Part shown: positions 30,474 through 40,944 of the stretch, in pieces | How the letters are laid out: each line of letters begins with the position of its first letter | Position numbering within the stretch: the stretch's first letter is position 1 | NCBI RefSeq assembly: GCF_002960445.1 | Contig: NZ_POJD01000287.1 | Span: forward strand, 1-64,000 | DNA: 64,000 nt | DNA from: Streptococcus suis | Lineage (GTDB): Bacteria; Bacillota; Bacilli; Lactobacillales; Streptococcaceae | Direction of reading: 5' to 3' | Program-made: the position numbers and the translations under genes | Notes under the pieces: model-generated | The model's database searches: none | What the model saw: the letters and a program-made list of their open reading frames with translations, nothing else | What the model was told of the DNA's origin: nothing

Positions 30474-31439
30474 TTATTCTCCAACGGAAGCCCAGCGATT
30501 CGCCTCTTCGCGAATCACCTTGGCAGCTCCAAAATATAAATCTTTCAAAATTTCTTCACAGGTTTCTTCTTTAGTCACCAAGCCAGCAATCTGACCTGCC
30601 ATAACCGAACCATTGACCACGTCACCATCAACAACGGCATTGCGAAGGGCACCTGCACCCAGTTCTTCAATGGATTCTGCAGATATTTTCCCAGCAAGGA
30701 AGTCTTTTTCCGCAGCCGCATAGGCTGTCGAAAGCTTGTTCTTAATCGCACGCACCGAGTGACCTACAACGGATGCCGATACTGTTGTGTCAATATCCTT
30801 AGCCTTGAGGACTTTTTCCTTATAGGCAGGGTGGGCGTTGGATTCTTTTGCTACAACAAAACGTGTTCCCACCTGAATTGCTTCTGCTCCCAACATGAAG
30901 GCAGCTGCAGCACCTGCACCATCTGCAATACCACCTGCAGCAATCACAGGAATAGATACGGCATCCACAACCTGACGAACCAGGGTCATAGTTGTCAATT
31001 TACCGATATGGCCACCTGCTTCCATCCCTTCTGCGATGACGGCATCAACTCCCAATTTTTCCATGCGTTTAGCAAGAGCCACACTCGGTACTACTGGAAT
31101 AACAATAATACCAGCTGCGTGCAAGCGTTCCATATATTTACCAGGATTACCCGCACCCGTAGTCACCACCTTGACACCTTCTTCAATGACCAAGTCAACA
31201 ATGTCATCCGCAAAAGGCGACAAAAGCATGATATTAACACCGAAAGGTTTGTCTGTGATGGACTTGACTTTATCAATGTTTGCCTTAACAACTTCTTTGG
31301 GAGCATTGCCTCCGCCAATGATACCCAAACCACCAGCATTTGAAACCGCACCAGCCAAGTCACCATCAGCCACCCAGGCCATACCACCTTGGAAAATCGG
31401 ATAATCAATGTTTAATAATTCTGTAATCTTTGTTTTCAT
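30474..31439 (-). CDS. fabK: Enoyl-ACP reductase II (FMN-dependent)
   Basis: 321 residues, a TIM-barrel of the nitronate monooxygenase-like superfamily: YPIFQGGMAWVADGDLAGAVSNAGGLGIIGG at the start (read in parts), IAEGMEAGGHIG and AAGGIADGAGAAAAF with the FMN phosphate loop. FabK is the streptococcal enoyl reductase that replaces FabI and is insensitive to triclosan. FabT-box-like dyads lie in the spacer upstream. Confidence 0.97.
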   Translation of the reverse strand: MKTKITELLNIDYPIFQGGMAWVADGDLAGAVSNAGGLGIIGGGNAPKEVVKANIDKVKSITDKPFGVNIMLLSPFADDIVDLVIEEGVKVVTTGAGNPGKYMERLHAAGIIVIPVVPSVALAKRMEKLGVDAVIAEGMEAGGHIGKLTTMTLVRQVVDAVSIPVIAAGGIADGAGAAAAFMLGAEAIQVGTRFVVAKESNAHPAYKEKVLKAKDIDTTVSASVVGHSVRAIKNKLSTAYAAAEKDFLAGKISAESIEELGAGALRNAVVDGDVVNGSVMAGQIAGLVTKEETCEEILKDLYFGAAKVIREEANRWASVGE

Positions 31440-31458
31440 ACTTCCCTCAATCTATATT

Positions 31459-31561
31459 TGCTTAGCTAATCATTTGAACATCAAACAATTAGCTAAACAA
31501 GCGAGGGTCAGGCCCTCACTTGAAAATTAGTTTGATACTTCAATGTTTTGAATATCAAACT
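31459..31561 (-). promoter_or_regulatory. FabT-box-like dyads between acpP and fabK
   Basis: Two clusters of TTTGA/TCAAA dyads. Site 1 (31472-31486, ATTTGAACATCAAAC) sits in the loop of a larger inverted repeat with arms TTAGCTAAT/ATTAGCTAA. Site 2 has perfect arms AGTTTGATA (31529-31537) and TATCAAACT (31553-31561), and its right half includes TTTTGAATATCAAAC. A GAGGG/CCCTC hairpin (31503-31518) lies between, a weak attenuator candidate. FabT in S. pneumoniae binds ATTTGATNATCAAAT-like sites upstream of fabK and fabT. Confidence 0.65.
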
Positions 31562-31606
31562 ATCTATCCAAAGAAAAATGCTCACTAGCACTTTTCTCTT
31601 GAAATC

Positions 31607-31831
31607 TTATTTAGTTTTTTCTTCAACGTAAGCAACCAATTCGCCTACAGTTGTCAATCCTTCTTCTGTGTCGATTTGGATGTCAAACGCATCTTCGATT
31701 TCAGAGATAACTTGGAAAAGATCCAATGAATCTGCATCCAAATCTTCAAAAGTTGTTGTAAGGGTTACTTCTTCAGCATCCTTACCCAATTCTTCAACGA
31801 TAATTTCTTGTACTTTTTCAAATACTGCCAT
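31607..31831 (-). CDS. acpP: Acyl carrier protein
   Basis: 74 residues, highly acidic. The phosphopantetheine site is DADSLDLFQ with Ser35; family usual is DSLD. It carries the growing acyl chain in fatty acid synthesis. It follows fabH after 57 nt; the spacer holds a small CTTGCC/GGCAAG hairpin (about 31877-31891). AcpS, which modifies it, is encoded at 37.6 kb. Confidence 0.96.
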   Translation of the reverse strand: MAVFEKVQEIIVEELGKDAEEVTLTTTFEDLDADSLDLFQVISEIEDAFDIQIDTEEGLTTVGELVAYVEEKTK

Positions 31832-31888
31832 GATAGTGCTCCTTTTTATATAAAAATATTTTTAATCTTGCCAGAGGCAAGGAATTAA

Positions 31889-32866
31889 CTAAAGTTTAAG
31901 TAGTAGCGTTCCCCAAGTCAGACCGCCACCAAAGCCTGCCAACACAACCGTTTGGCTACCGTCCAAGCGCAGACTACCTACCTCCACACATTCTGATAAG
32001 AGAATAGGGATACTAGCTGCACTGGTATTGCCATAGTGCATCATATTGGCTGGAAATTTCTCAATGCCAAGGCCCAGCTTTCGTGCCATCTTGTCCAAAA
32101 TCCGACTATTTGCCTGATGAAGCAGGAAGTAATCCACCTCATCACCCGTCAAACCTTGGCCTTCTAGCAACTCTGCAATGGTCTTGGTCACATCGCGAAC
32201 AGCAAACTCGAAAATCGCTCTGCCATCCATCTGCAAATAGGGTTGCTTGCCTTCCTCTTTTGAAAAAGGAGAGTGCAAACCTATTTGACCAGAAGTTAAA
32301 CTAAGACCACGACTGCCATCGGTTCGGTTGATTTCCGCTAGAAAATGCTGCTCAGGACTAGCTTCAAGCAAAACCCCACCAGCACCATCTCCAAACAAGA
32401 CTGCCGTTCCACGATCTGTCCAGTCAAGAGTCTTGGACAAGACCTCCGCTCCAATCACAATTCCCTTTTGGTAAATCCCAGAGGAAATCAGTTTGTCTGC
32501 GGTGGATAGTGCAAACACGAAACCCGAACAAGCGGCGACTAGGTCATAGGCAAAAGCCTTCTTAGCACCGACTGCCGCCTGAACCCTAGCTGCCGTTGAC
32601 GGCATAGCGGAGTCTGGCGTGATGGTCGCAACGATGATGAAGTCAATGGCTTCAGCAGCTACACCTGACTTGTCTAGTAGGTCTTGGGCAACACGACTAG
32701 CTAAATCGCTGGTATTCTCATCAACTGTAATTCGTCGTTGTCGAATACCGGTCCGTGCTACAATCCAGTCGTCGCTGGTATCCATGATTTGGGCTAAATC
32801 ATCATTGCTCACAATTCGTTCAGGAACATAGTGGGCAACCTGACTGATTTTAGCGAAGGTTCTCAT
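31889..32866 (-). CDS. fabH: 3-oxoacyl-ACP synthase III
   Basis: 325 residues. The catalytic Cys113 is in DLVAACSGF, with His in [10 protein letters not shown] and Asn in [10 protein letters not shown]. It starts fatty acid synthesis by condensing acetyl-CoA with malonyl-ACP. Its ATG overlaps the fabT stop by 4 nt. Confidence 0.97.
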   Translation of the reverse strand: MRTFAKISQVAHYVPERIVSNDDLAQIMDTSDDWIVARTGIRQRRITVDENTSDLASRVAQDLLDKSGVAAEAIDFIIVATITPDSAMPSTAARVQAAVGAKKAFAYDLVAACSGFVFALSTADKLISSGIYQKGIVIGAEVLSKTLDWTDRGTAVLFGDGAGGVLLEASPEQHFLAEINRTDGSRGLSLTSGQIGLHSPFSKEEGKQPYLQMDGRAIFEFAVRDVTKTIAELLEGQGLTGDEVDYFLLHQANSRILDKMARKLGLGIEKFPANMMHYGNTSAASIPILLSECVEVGSLRLDGSQTVVLAGFGGGLTWGTLLLKL

Positions 32867-33297
32867 TTCAAATCCTCCAAGAAATTATAGAGTTTGTAGA
32901 GCCCTTTTTTCATCACTTGGTATTCTGCCTCGTCCATCCCGTCTGTAATCTGCTTGACCATTTCATTATGAAATTTTCGATGCAAACGATAGACCAGACG
33001 ACCTTTCTTGGTCAGATAGAGATGAACCACCCGTCTATCTTTAGTGGAACGGATTCGCTCAACATAGCCTTTTCGTTCTAAATTATTTAGACTGGTCGTT
33101 ACCGTACCAAGTGTGACCATCAAAGTACGAGCCACATCGCTCGGCGTCGCTCCAGCGATTTCACCGATGACGTCAATGGTATGCATTTCCTTAATGGAAA
33201 TATCATTGAAACGACTACCTCGAAGACTTGTTTCTTCAATCACCAACACATTATTAAATATAGCGGTCAGATATTCATTGATTTTTGGATCTTCCAA
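32863..33297 (-). CDS. fabT: MarR-family fatty acid synthesis repressor FabT
   Basis: 144 residues with a winged helix: [25 protein letters not shown] (read in parts) is the recognition region and [17 protein letters not shown] the wing. FabT represses the FASII genes, with acyl-ACP as corepressor. The start is a TTG at 33297, with AAGGAGG 6 nt upstream; no in-frame ATG fits the family start ([17 protein letters not shown]). Two palindromes cover its own promoter, so it is autoregulated. Confidence 0.95.
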   Translation of the reverse strand: MEDPKINEYLTAIFNNVLVIEETSLRGSRFNDISIKEMHTIDVIGEIAGATPSDVARTLMVTLGTVTTSLNNLERKGYVERIRSTKDRRVVHLYLTKKGRLVYRLHRKFHNEMVKQITDGMDEAEYQVMKKGLYKLYNFLEDLK

Positions 33298-33310
33298 AAC
33301 AGGCCTCCTT

Positions 33311-33356
33311 TACTTTGATATTCAAAGTATAAGCCAAAATAATTTGAATGTCAAAT
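33311..33356 (-). promoter_or_regulatory. fabT promoter with two FabT boxes
   Basis: Promoter TTGACA (33354-33349), 17 nt, TATACT (33331-33326). Box A, 33342-33356 (ATTTGAATGTCAAAT), covers the -35. Box B, 33311-33329, is a perfect 19-nt dyad with arms TACTTTGA/TCAAAGTA that overlaps the -10 and lies just before the RBS. This double coverage predicts tight autorepression. Confidence 0.8.
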
Positions 33357-33376
33357 ATTTTTTCTAAAAAATTAAA

Positions 33377-34168
33377 TTATTTTCCTGTGAATACTGGTCT
33401 TCTCCGCTCAGCGTGGGCCCGAACACCTTCTTTAAAATCTTCTTTAAAAGCCAAGCTTTCTTGCAAGTTCAACTCTAAGCGGCGATAGGATTGCCAGTCC
33501 TTGAATTGACTTCCCCAGACCAGTTGCTTTATGGCAACATAAGAGTTGATAGATCCACGCGTGAGTTTCTTAAGGACCTGCTGAACCGTTTTTTCCAACT
33601 TTTCTGGCTCAACCAGCTTATAAACGATGCCGTATTCCAAGGCTTTCTCAGCAGATAAGCCTTCACCAGTCATAGCCAACTGGCTGGCACGATTGGCACC
33701 AATAGCACGACTAAGCAGAAAAATTCCACCCGCGTCTGGTGCAAGACCAACACCAACAAAGGCTTGGATAAATTTAGTCTTAGTAGAGGAGATTACAAAA
33801 TCAGCCGCCACTGCCATATTGGCTGCCGCACCTGCCACCACACCATCGGTGACCATAATGACAACTTTAGGAAGTTGTTTAAGGGCGAAGGAAATATCAT
33901 TAACCAACTCCGCAATGCGGACCAAAGAAGGAATATCATCTTCATCCACTGCTCGCTTCATCTCTACCAGATCACCACCAACAGAGAATATAGGTCCCAC
34001 AGCAGCTATCTGGAGAAAGTGGACTTGGTCATTCTGAGCCGTTTCTTCGATGGCTGCAAGAATTTCTTCACACATAGGGATGTTAAAACCATTAGCCACA
34101 TGGGGACGATTAAAGGTTAGAACGGCAAGATTTCCTGTTACCTGATAGGAAATTGTTTGGTAGGTCAT
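33377..34168 (-). CDS. fabM: Trans-2-decenoyl-ACP isomerase
   Basis: 263 residues from the ATG at 34168, behind AAAGGAGAAGAG; the frame is open to 34216 without an RBS. Crotonase fold: [29 protein letters not shown] and [15 protein letters not shown]. Its position at the head of the FASII cluster identifies it as FabM, which isomerises trans-2- to cis-3-decenoyl-ACP and so makes unsaturated fatty acids in streptococci. Upstream is a probable promoter and a FabT box. Confidence 0.93.
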   Translation of the reverse strand: MTYQTISYQVTGNLAVLTFNRPHVANGFNIPMCEEILAAIEETAQNDQVHFLQIAAVGPIFSVGGDLVEMKRAVDEDDIPSLVRIAELVNDISFALKQLPKVVIMVTDGVVAGAAANMAVAADFVISSTKTKFIQAFVGVGLAPDAGGIFLLSRAIGANRASQLAMTGEGLSAEKALEYGIVYKLVEPEKLEKTVQQVLKKLTRGSINSYVAIKQLVWGSQFKDWQSYRRLELNLQESLAFKEDFKEGVRAHAERRRPVFTGK

Positions 34169-34203
34169 CTCTTCTCCTTTGAAAATGATTTGATCGTTAA
34201 AAC

Positions 34204-34218
34204 ATTTGAATATCAAAT
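34204..34218 (-). promoter_or_regulatory. FabT box upstream of fabM
   Basis: ATTTGA-ATA-TCAAAT, a perfect 6-nt-arm dyad. A probable fabM promoter (GTGACA-16-TAGAAT, -10 at 34242-34237) lies just upstream, so the box sits about 10-25 nt inside the transcript. Confidence 0.7.
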
Positions 34219-34293
34219 TTCAAACTCTTGTATCTCATTCTAGCACAGATTTGCAATTTGTCACTGTTTTTCCAAAAATATAGTGTGACATCC

Positions 34294-34322
34294 GAAAAAA
34301 AGCTGGCAAAACCAACTTTTTC
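34294..34322 (-). terminator. Terminator of the HAD hydrolase gene at 34.3 kb
   Basis: AAAGTTGG and CCAGCTTT arms (34301-34320, with a G-T pair) followed on the minus strand by TTTTTTC. Confidence 0.7.
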
Positions 34323-34324
34323 TA

Positions 34325-34966
34325 TTAAACATCTAAGTCATTCATTGCCTGTCCTAAGCTATCTACTAACCTATCAGCTTGGGACTGGTCGATACCGTAA
34401 TGCCGATCCCGAATAGCCCAGACAGCCAGATCTGCCGCTTTTGCTGCAGCTATCCCTTTGGAACTGTCTTCAAAGACCAAAATATCCTTTTTATCCACTC
34501 CTAAAGCTTGGACCGCCTGTTCATACACTGCTGGATGTGGCTTTGGTGCTTGACAATCCATACCCGAAAAAGTTTGATCAAAGTATTTTGCAATTCCCAC
34601 CTCAGACAAGGCACGTTCAATCTCTGCTCCATCTGTATTGGAGGCCAATGCCAAAGGGAGGCCCTTGTTTTTTAACCGCTCCAGACTATCTCTTACATCT
34701 GGAAACAGGCGCTCAGCATAAGGTGTTGGACGTTCTTCTTTATAGAGCCGGTATTCTGCTTCTAAGGCTGGAACATCCCAATTTTCATAATCATCTCCTA
34801 AAATCCGCTTCCACATTTGGCTGGCTCTTCCACCAACAAAAATAGATGGTTCCAAGTGCTCTACTGATAAATCCTTAGTAGCTAGAAAATCAATTCGGCG
34901 TTGAAAATAAAACGTTTCCGTATCAAACAGGACACCATCCATATCAAAAATAATTGCTTTTACCAT
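34325..34966 (-). CDS. HAD family hydrolase (beta-phosphoglucomutase-like subfamily)
   Basis: 213 residues. Motif I is FDMDGVLFDTE with Asp8 and Asp10, motif II is LASNTDG, and motif III/IV is LVFEDSSKGIAAAKAA. The helical cap at about 15-80 places it with HAD-IA phosphatases and phosphoglucomutases. The substrate is not evident, and no operon partner is present. Confidence 0.85.
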   Translation of the reverse strand: MVKAIIFDMDGVLFDTETFYFQRRIDFLATKDLSVEHLEPSIFVGGRASQMWKRILGDDYENWDVPALEAEYRLYKEERPTPYAERLFPDVRDSLERLKNKGLPLALASNTDGAEIERALSEVGIAKYFDQTFSGMDCQAPKPHPAVYEQAVQALGVDKKDILVFEDSSKGIAAAKAADLAVWAIRDRHYGIDQSQADRLVDSLGQAMNDLDV

Positions 34967-35084
34967 GTCTTTCTCCTCTTTCCTTCTATTGTAACATAGG
35001 CAGAAGTTTTTTGTTTTCAGAAAATTTTCAAAAGAGCAATTGTTCGTTTTAAAGGCCAGTAGCCATAAGATTTGTTTATATGTA

Positions 35085-35113
35085 CTGACAATCCCTTACT
35101 ATTCTGCTATAAT
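35085..35113 (+). promoter_or_regulatory. Promoter of the aspartate kinase gene
   Basis: CTGACA (35085-35090), 17 nt, TATAAT (35108-35113). An RBS AAGGAG follows before the ATG at 35140. Confidence 0.75.
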
Positions 35114-35139
35114 AGAAAAAAATATCCAAGGAGTTTGAA

Positions 35140-36495
35140 ATGAAAGTCATTAAATTTGGCGGAAGTTCTCTTGCATCTGCTGGGCAAGTTGAAAAAGTAT
35201 TCAATATCGTACAGTCGGATCCCGAACGACGCTTTGTTGTGGTATCAGCACCAGGAAAACGAAATGCTGAGGATACAAAGGTTACAGATGCCTTGATTAA
35301 GTACTACAAGGACTATATCCATGGAAAAGATGTTACTGCAAGTCAAGATTGGATTATCAATCGCTATCAGGCAATGGTCGACGAACTTGGTTTCACTGCC
35401 AAGAGCATGAAGAAAATTACCGAAAGCATCAAGGATTTAGCAAGTTTGCCAATTGAGAACAACGATTTTCTTTACGATGCATTCTTGGCAGCTGGTGAAG
35501 ATAATAATGCTAAGTTGATTGCTGAGTATTTCACCTACAAGGGACTGCCTGCACGCTATGTCCATCCCAAGACGGCTGGCATCATCGTCAGCTCGGAACC
35601 AGGTAACGCTCGTATTCTTCCATCAAGCTATGATAAAATTGAAGAACTGCGTAACTCAGATGAAATCTTGATTATTCCTGGTTTCTTTGGTGTTACGATT
35701 GACAATCAAATTTGTACCTTCTCACGTGGAGGGTCAGACATCACTGGTTCTATCGTAGCAGCAGGGGTAAAGGCTGATCTTTACGAAAACTTTACCGATG
35801 TAGATGGCATCTTTGCTGCCCATCCTGGTATTATCAAAAATCCACATTCTATCAAGGAATTGACTTATCGTGAGATGCGCGAATTGGCCTATGCTGGTTT
35901 CTCCGTTCTTCACGATGAAGCTCTTCTTCCAGCCTATCGCGGTCGCATTCCATTGGTTATTAAAAATACCAATAATCCTGGTCATCCTGGCACTCGCATT
36001 GTTCACAAACACACTGAAGAAACTGTTCCTGTTGTTGGTATTGCGGCAGATGATGACTTCGTAAGTATCAATATGTCTAAGTACCTGATGAACCGTGAAG
36101 TTGGTTTTGGACGCAAGGTCTTGCAAATCCTTGAAGATCTCAATATACGGTTTGAACATATGCCGACTGGTATTGATGACCTATCTATCGTTCTCCGCGA
36201 GCGTGAGTTAACGCCTATCAAGGAGGAAGAAATCCTTCGTCAACTCAAGACCAAACTAGAAGTTGATAAGGCAGAAATTGAACATGGGCTCTCTACCATC
36301 ATGATTGTTGGTGAAAATATGAAGAGCCATGTCGGTGTAACTGCTACTGCAACGGCTGCACTTTCTCAACAAAATGTCAACCTGGCCATGATTTCGCAAG
36401 GTGCCAGCGAAGTTTCCGTTATGTTCGTTGTCAAAACAGAAGAAAAAGAGAAGGCTCTCAAGGCCCTCTACGATGCATTTTTTGAGGAGAAATAA
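35140..36495 (+). CDS. Aspartate kinase
   Basis: 451 residues. The N-terminus MKVIKFGGSSLASAGQV is the kinase signature, FSRGGSDITGSIVAAG lies in the catalytic domain, and two C-terminal ACT domains (from about residue 300) should bind the feedback amino acid. It phosphorylates aspartate, the first step to lysine, methionine and threonine. It is monocistronic between its own promoter and terminator. Which amino acid inhibits it cannot be read from sequence. Often named lysC or thrA in streptococci. Confidence 0.93.
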   Translation: MKVIKFGGSSLASAGQVEKVFNIVQSDPERRFVVVSAPGKRNAEDTKVTDALIKYYKDYIHGKDVTASQDWIINRYQAMVDELGFTAKSMKKITESIKDLASLPIENNDFLYDAFLAAGEDNNAKLIAEYFTYKGLPARYVHPKTAGIIVSSEPGNARILPSSYDKIEELRNSDEILIIPGFFGVTIDNQICTFSRGGSDITGSIVAAGVKADLYENFTDVDGIFAAHPGIIKNPHSIKELTYREMRELAYAGFSVLHDEALLPAYRGRIPLVIKNTNNPGHPGTRIVHKHTEETVPVVGIAADDDFVSINMSKYLMNREVGFGRKVLQILEDLNIRFEHMPTGIDDLSIVLRERELTPIKEEEILRQLKTKLEVDKAEIEHGLSTIMIVGENMKSHVGVTATATAALSQQNVNLAMISQGASEVSVMFVVKTEEKEKALKALYDAFFEEK

Positions 36496-36496
36496 G

Positions 36497-36536
36497 TAAA
36501 AACCATGCTAGATTACTTCCTAGCATGGTTTTTTTA
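36497..36536. terminator. Bidirectional terminator between aspartate kinase and alr
   Basis: AACCATGCTAG (36501-36511) and CTAGCATGGTT (36520-36530) form an 11-bp stem, with A-rich and T-rich flanks on both sides of convergent genes. Confidence 0.9.
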
Positions 36537-37637
36537 TTCGAAAAAGCGTGGCAAACGGTCAGTTAATAGGCAGACAACCTCATAATTGATAGTACCAATA
36601 TAGTCTGCCCAATCTTGAACGCTAATGCTATTTTTATTATCTTGCCCGATTAAGGTAACTCTTTCACCGATTGGATAGTAATCTGGTAAGCGAATGGTAA
36701 TTTGGTCCATCGAAATACGACCTACTATTTCACAAGGTTTGCCATCGACTAAAACATGAAAACCTTGCAAACTCCTCACCATTCCATCCGCATAGCCAAT
36801 CGGAACGGTGGCAATCCACTCTGTTTCTGGGCTAGTATAAGTAGCTCCATAACCAATTACAGTCCCAGCCTGAACCTGCTTGACATGGACAATTTCCGAA
36901 ACCAGGGACAAGGCTGGTTCCACCGAAAATGGTAATTCTAGGGTCCTCCCACTTGGGTTCATTCCGTAGAGAATATTGCCCAGACGAACCAGATTAAAGA
37001 CAGTGTCTGTATGCCAAATGCTGGTCGCAGAATTGCTGGCATGAACCCAGCGTGGCAAACGTGGCAAGAGAGCCAAATAAGCTTTAAAGCTAGACAACTG
37101 TTCTTGGAATTGCCTTTCATCTACCTCGTCTGCTGTTGCAAAATGGGTAAAAATACCTTCTAGCTCAAACTCTAAATCATCTAACAAATCCAGAGCCTGT
37201 TGCAATTCCTCTTCACTTCGAAAACCAATTCGCCCCATACCCGTATCGATTTTTAAATGAACTGCTAAGCCTGATAAGTCCTCATTTACATTTCGCGCTT
37301 GCTCCAGCCATTCTAAACTAGCAACCGTCACACTGATATTTAACTGATGGGCTAACTGTAAGAAGTGCGGAGGCACGATACCCAAAATCAAAATCGGGTC
37401 TTCGATGCCTGCCCTGCGCAACTCTAAAGCCTCATCCAAGTTAGATACACAAAAGCCTGCTACTTTATTGGATAATCTTTTAGCTACTGCAACTGCACCA
37501 TGACCATAGGCATTGGCCTTAACAACCGCAAAAGCTTCTGCCTTAACCGGTAAGTGTGCCATCACCTGCTCAAGATTTCCAACTATAGCGTCTAAATTGA
37601 CTAGAACTTGCGTGGGGCGATGTTCACTTTCAATCAT
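36534..37637 (-). CDS. alr: Alanine racemase
   Basis: 367 residues from the ATG at 37637, which follows GGAGGAG; the frame is open 11 codons further into acpS without an RBS. The PLP lysine is Lys40 ([12 protein letters not shown]), with the second catalytic Tyr in [12 protein letters not shown]. It makes D-alanine for peptidoglycan and teichoic acids. It overlaps the end of acpS by 8 nt. Confidence 0.96.
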   Translation of the reverse strand: MIESEHRPTQVLVNLDAIVGNLEQVMAHLPVKAEAFAVVKANAYGHGAVAVAKRLSNKVAGFCVSNLDEALELRRAGIEDPILILGIVPPHFLQLAHQLNISVTVASLEWLEQARNVNEDLSGLAVHLKIDTGMGRIGFRSEEELQQALDLLDDLEFELEGIFTHFATADEVDERQFQEQLSSFKAYLALLPRLPRWVHASNSATSIWHTDTVFNLVRLGNILYGMNPSGRTLELPFSVEPALSLVSEIVHVKQVQAGTVIGYGATYTSPETEWIATVPIGYADGMVRSLQGFHVLVDGKPCEIVGRISMDQITIRLPDYYPIGERVTLIGQDNKNSISVQDWADYIGTINYEVVCLLTDRLPRFFE

Positions 37638-37989
37638 CTTTCTCCTCCAAAATAACACTGGCCTGGGCAAAATTCCCTGAATGACTAATACTCAACCAAA
37701 CTTTCCCTGAAAAATGGCTACAAACAATGTAAGGTGCACCACTGCTAGCATTTAAAATTTCAATTTCCCGAAAGGTCACCTTACCTATACCAGTCCCCAT
37801 CGCCTTTACAAAAGCCTCTTTTGCCGCCCAACGACCTGCTAGATATTCTAGCTGACGACGTCCGTGTAGTTTTTGATAGCGTTCAAATTCCCTATCCGTG
37901 AGAATTCGTTTGGGAAAACCATCATGTTTCTGCCTGGCACGCTCAATCGCTGCTATTTCCTGAAGGTCAATTCCATATCCAACTATCAT
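37630..37989 (-). CDS. acpS: Holo-[acyl-carrier-protein] synthase
   Basis: 119 residues from the ATG at 37989, which gives the standard family start [12 protein letters not shown]. Metal-binding Asp8 and Glu58 ([10 protein letters not shown]) are present. It transfers phosphopantetheine from CoA to Ser35 of AcpP. An upstream extension to 38010 is unlikely. It sits between secA and alr, the usual streptococcal order. Confidence 0.96.
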   Translation of the reverse strand: MIVGYGIDLQEIAAIERARQKHDGFPKRILTDREFERYQKLHGRRQLEYLAGRWAAKEAFVKAMGTGIGKVTFREIEILNASSGAPYIVCSHFSGKVWLSISHSGNFAQASVILEEKDD

Positions 37990-38067
37990 TGAAGAGTTTC
38001 TCCCTATCAAAAATTTTCTCTAAAATAGCGAAAAGGATTGGACAGCCGTCCAGTCCTTTCGTTCTTT

Positions 38068-40593
38068 CTATTTACGGCCGTGACAATTTTTGAATTTCTT
38101 GCCAGATTGGCATGGACATGGGTCATTTCGATCCACGCCTTCAAAAGATACTTGTTCTTCTTCAGCTTGTGATTGAACCGGCATAATATTTTTGGCTGCT
38201 GTTGTATGAGCCTCTTGAGTAGCACGTTCACGCTCAATATTGTCGTGGATTTGCGCTTTCATCATCAGGCGAGTAACCTCAAATTCAATAGCACCGATCA
38301 TATCATTAAACATCGTAAAGGCTTCTGATTGGTATTCTACAATAGGATTATTCTGAGCATAGCCACGCAAGCTAACTGCATTACGCAATTGATCCAGAGC
38401 ATCAATATGGTCTGTCCACTTGCTATCTACTACACGGAGAATTAGAACTTTTTGGAACTCCCGCACCCTCTCCTCATCACGTAGTTTTTCAAGCTGTGAA
38501 GCATACACTTTCAAGGCTCGGTCATAAAGCTCATCAATGATTTCTTTTTTATTTAATCCTTCAAAGTAATAAACACTCAAAGATCCTTCATCAATCAAAT
38601 TAGCATGAGCAAATTTTAGAATTCCTTCAACAGCCTCTTCTTTAGAACCAAGGAAATGCCCCTCGACTTGGCGCTCAATTGTACGCTTGATCATAGCTTT
38701 GATTTCAGGAGATAAATCGCGATTAGATGTGATGACATCCTGACGTTGGCGGTAAATAATCTCACGCTGTTCACGCATCACATCATCATATTGAAGAACT
38801 TGTTTACGAGAATCATAGTTATTTCCTTCAACACGCTTTTGAGCCGCTTCGACTTGACGAGTTAGCATTTTAGACTTGATGACAGATTCTTCCTCAGTCA
38901 AGTTCATACGTTCCATAAAGACCTTGATACGTTCTGAACCAAAACGCTTCATCAAATCATCTTCTAATGAAAGATAGAATTGCGATTCACCCGGGTCACC
39001 TTGACGACCAGAACGACCACGCAACTGATTATCAATACGGCGACTTTCATGTCGCTCAGTACCAATCACACATAGACCGCCTAGCTCCAAAACACCTGGA
39101 CCTAACTTAATGTCTGTTCCACGACCTGCCATGTTGGTCGCAATGGTAACTGCTCCACGCTGACCAGCATTCATAATAATTTGGGCCTCACGATAGTGGT
39201 TCTTAGCATTCAATACTTCGTGAGGAATTCCAGCAGCCACCAAACGTTGAGAAAGGTAATCAGACGTTTCCACAGCCACTGTACCTACAAGTACTGGCTG
39301 ACCTTTTTCATAGCGACGTTTGACATCTGCAACCACCGCATTGAACTTATACTCCAAACTTGGGTAAAGCAAATCTTCATGGTCAATACGTTGAATTGGA
39401 CGGTTGGTTGGGATTGGAATAATGCGAATGTTATAAATTTCGCGGAATTCTTCTTCTTCTGTCTTACCAGTACCTGTCATTCCCGAAAGTTTTTTATACA
39501 TACGGAATAAGTTTTGGTAGGTAATGGACGCACTAGTTTTGGATTCGTTCTGAACTGGCACACCTTCTTTAGCCTCAATAGCTTGGTGCAGACCATCAGA
39601 ATAGCGACGACCTTCCATGGTACGACCTGTAAATGGATCAATGATCATGACTTCTTGTTCGTCATTCACAAGGTAGTCCACATCGTAGATCATAATATAG
39701 TTGGCACGAAGAGCATTGTCCAAGAAATGTGTAATGGCCACATTTTCAATATCATACAAGTTATCCAGCTTAAAGAATTTTTCAGCCTTATCAATCCCCG
39801 AATCTGATAGACCAATCGTTTTTGATGGAACATCAATGATGTAATCTTCGCTGTTCAGGGATTTAACTAGTTTATCCGCTAAGAAATAAAGTTGATTGGT
39901 TTCTGAACTCTGTGGACCAGAAACAATCAGAGGCGTACGTGCTTCGTCAATCAAGATTGAGTCTACCTCATCAACCAAGGCATAGTTGAGCGGACGTTGT
40001 ACCATATCTTCCGCACGAACAACCATGTTGTCACGAAGATAGTCAAAACCGATTTCAGAGTTTGTAGAATAGGTAATATCACAGCTATAAGCTTCACGCT
40101 TTTCAAAAGATGATTTTGCCGCCAAGTTGATTCCAACAGATAGACCTAGCCAAGAATAGAGTTGCCCCATTTCCTCTCCGTCACGAGTTGATAGGTATTC
40201 ATTGACTGTAACAACGTGTACACCTTCTCCAGAAAGTGCATTTAAGTAAACTGGCATGGTCGCAGTAAGGGTTTTTCCTTCACCTGTACGCATCTCTGGC
40301 ACATCACCATTATGGAGAACAATTCCACCCATAACCTGGACTTTATATGGATACAGACCTAGGACACGTTTTGCCGCTTCACGTACAACGGCAAAAGCTT
40401 CATACAATAAATCATCCAAGGATTCTCCGTTTTTATACCGCTCTTTAAACTCATTAGTCTTGGCTTGTAATTGTTCGTCGGTCAGGGCTTCCATCTCATC
40501 TGCATAAGAGAAGACCTTATCTGCCATTCTTTCAAGTTTTCTTTGTTCTCCTTTGTCATTTTCGATAAGAGAACGAAGTTTATTTGCTAACAT
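38068..40593 (-). CDS. secA: Preprotein translocase ATPase SecA
   Basis: 841 residues from the ATG at 40593 (AGGA RBS 8 nt before); an ATG three codons upstream abuts the RBS and is less likely. It has Walker A in [15 protein letters not shown]-like [16 protein letters not shown], the preprotein cross-linking domain, helical scaffold and wing, and a C-terminal zinc motif [14 protein letters not shown] that binds SecB or lipids. It drives proteins through SecYEG. Promoter TTGAAA-17-TACAAT is upstream. Confidence 0.97.
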   Translation of the reverse strand: MLANKLRSLIENDKGEQRKLERMADKVFSYADEMEALTDEQLQAKTNEFKERYKNGESLDDLLYEAFAVVREAAKRVLGLYPYKVQVMGGIVLHNGDVPEMRTGEGKTLTATMPVYLNALSGEGVHVVTVNEYLSTRDGEEMGQLYSWLGLSVGINLAAKSSFEKREAYSCDITYSTNSEIGFDYLRDNMVVRAEDMVQRPLNYALVDEVDSILIDEARTPLIVSGPQSSETNQLYFLADKLVKSLNSEDYIIDVPSKTIGLSDSGIDKAEKFFKLDNLYDIENVAITHFLDNALRANYIMIYDVDYLVNDEQEVMIIDPFTGRTMEGRRYSDGLHQAIEAKEGVPVQNESKTSASITYQNLFRMYKKLSGMTGTGKTEEEEFREIYNIRIIPIPTNRPIQRIDHEDLLYPSLEYKFNAVVADVKRRYEKGQPVLVGTVAVETSDYLSQRLVAAGIPHEVLNAKNHYREAQIIMNAGQRGAVTIATNMAGRGTDIKLGPGVLELGGLCVIGTERHESRRIDNQLRGRSGRQGDPGESQFYLSLEDDLMKRFGSERIKVFMERMNLTEEESVIKSKMLTRQVEAAQKRVEGNNYDSRKQVLQYDDVMREQREIIYRQRQDVITSNRDLSPEIKAMIKRTIERQVEGHFLGSKEEAVEGILKFAHANLIDEGSLSVYYFEGLNKKEIIDELYDRALKVYASQLEKLRDEERVREFQKVLILRVVDSKWTDHIDALDQLRNAVSLRGYAQNNPIVEYQSEAFTMFNDMIGAIEFEVTRLMMKAQIHDNIERERATQEAHTTAAKNIMPVQSQAEEEQVSFEGVDRNDPCPCQSGKKFKNCHGRK

Positions 40594-40629
40594 ATATTTC
40601 ATCCTATTTCAAGTTTTAATCAATAATCT

Positions 40630-40658
40630 ATTGTAGCAAAAAAATAGTTAATTTTCAA
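40630..40658 (-). promoter_or_regulatory. Promoter of secA
   Basis: TTGAAA (40658-40653), 17 nt, TACAAT (40635-40630) on the minus strand. The rest of the 40.66-40.92 kb spacer is A/T-rich; it holds only a 22-codon frame from 40744 on the plus strand, without an RBS, and nothing else I can name. Confidence 0.75.
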
Positions 40659-40918
40659 GGTTTGTATGATTAGTCCAAAGCATACATTGTATAAAATTAA
40701 AAATAGTGTACTGCCCTTTATCGTTTTATTCATTTTGAATATAATGTCAACTTTAATTCAGCAACACCTATATTATTCCATCCAACACCTAAGCTCTAAA
40801 GAAATCCATTAGTAAATAGAAGTGTAAGACAAGTTAAGTAGTACGAACGAAACACAATTTCTACTATAGTCGAACATAACTACATTTATAATTGTCAATA
40901 AACTCTTATGTGAAAAAT

Positions 40919-40944
40919 AAAAAATGCAAGGCCTAGCCAGACCT
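40919..40944 (-). terminator. Terminator of priA
   Basis: Short stem AGGTC/GGCCT (with a G-T pair) around a 6-nt loop (40929-40944), followed by GCATTTTTT on the minus strand; it overlaps the stop codon. Confidence 0.55.

Noticed and set aside
40660..40918. Small gene or RNA upstream of secA
   Set aside because: Only a 22-codon frame without an RBS and no stable hairpin with a T-tract; nothing that can be supported.
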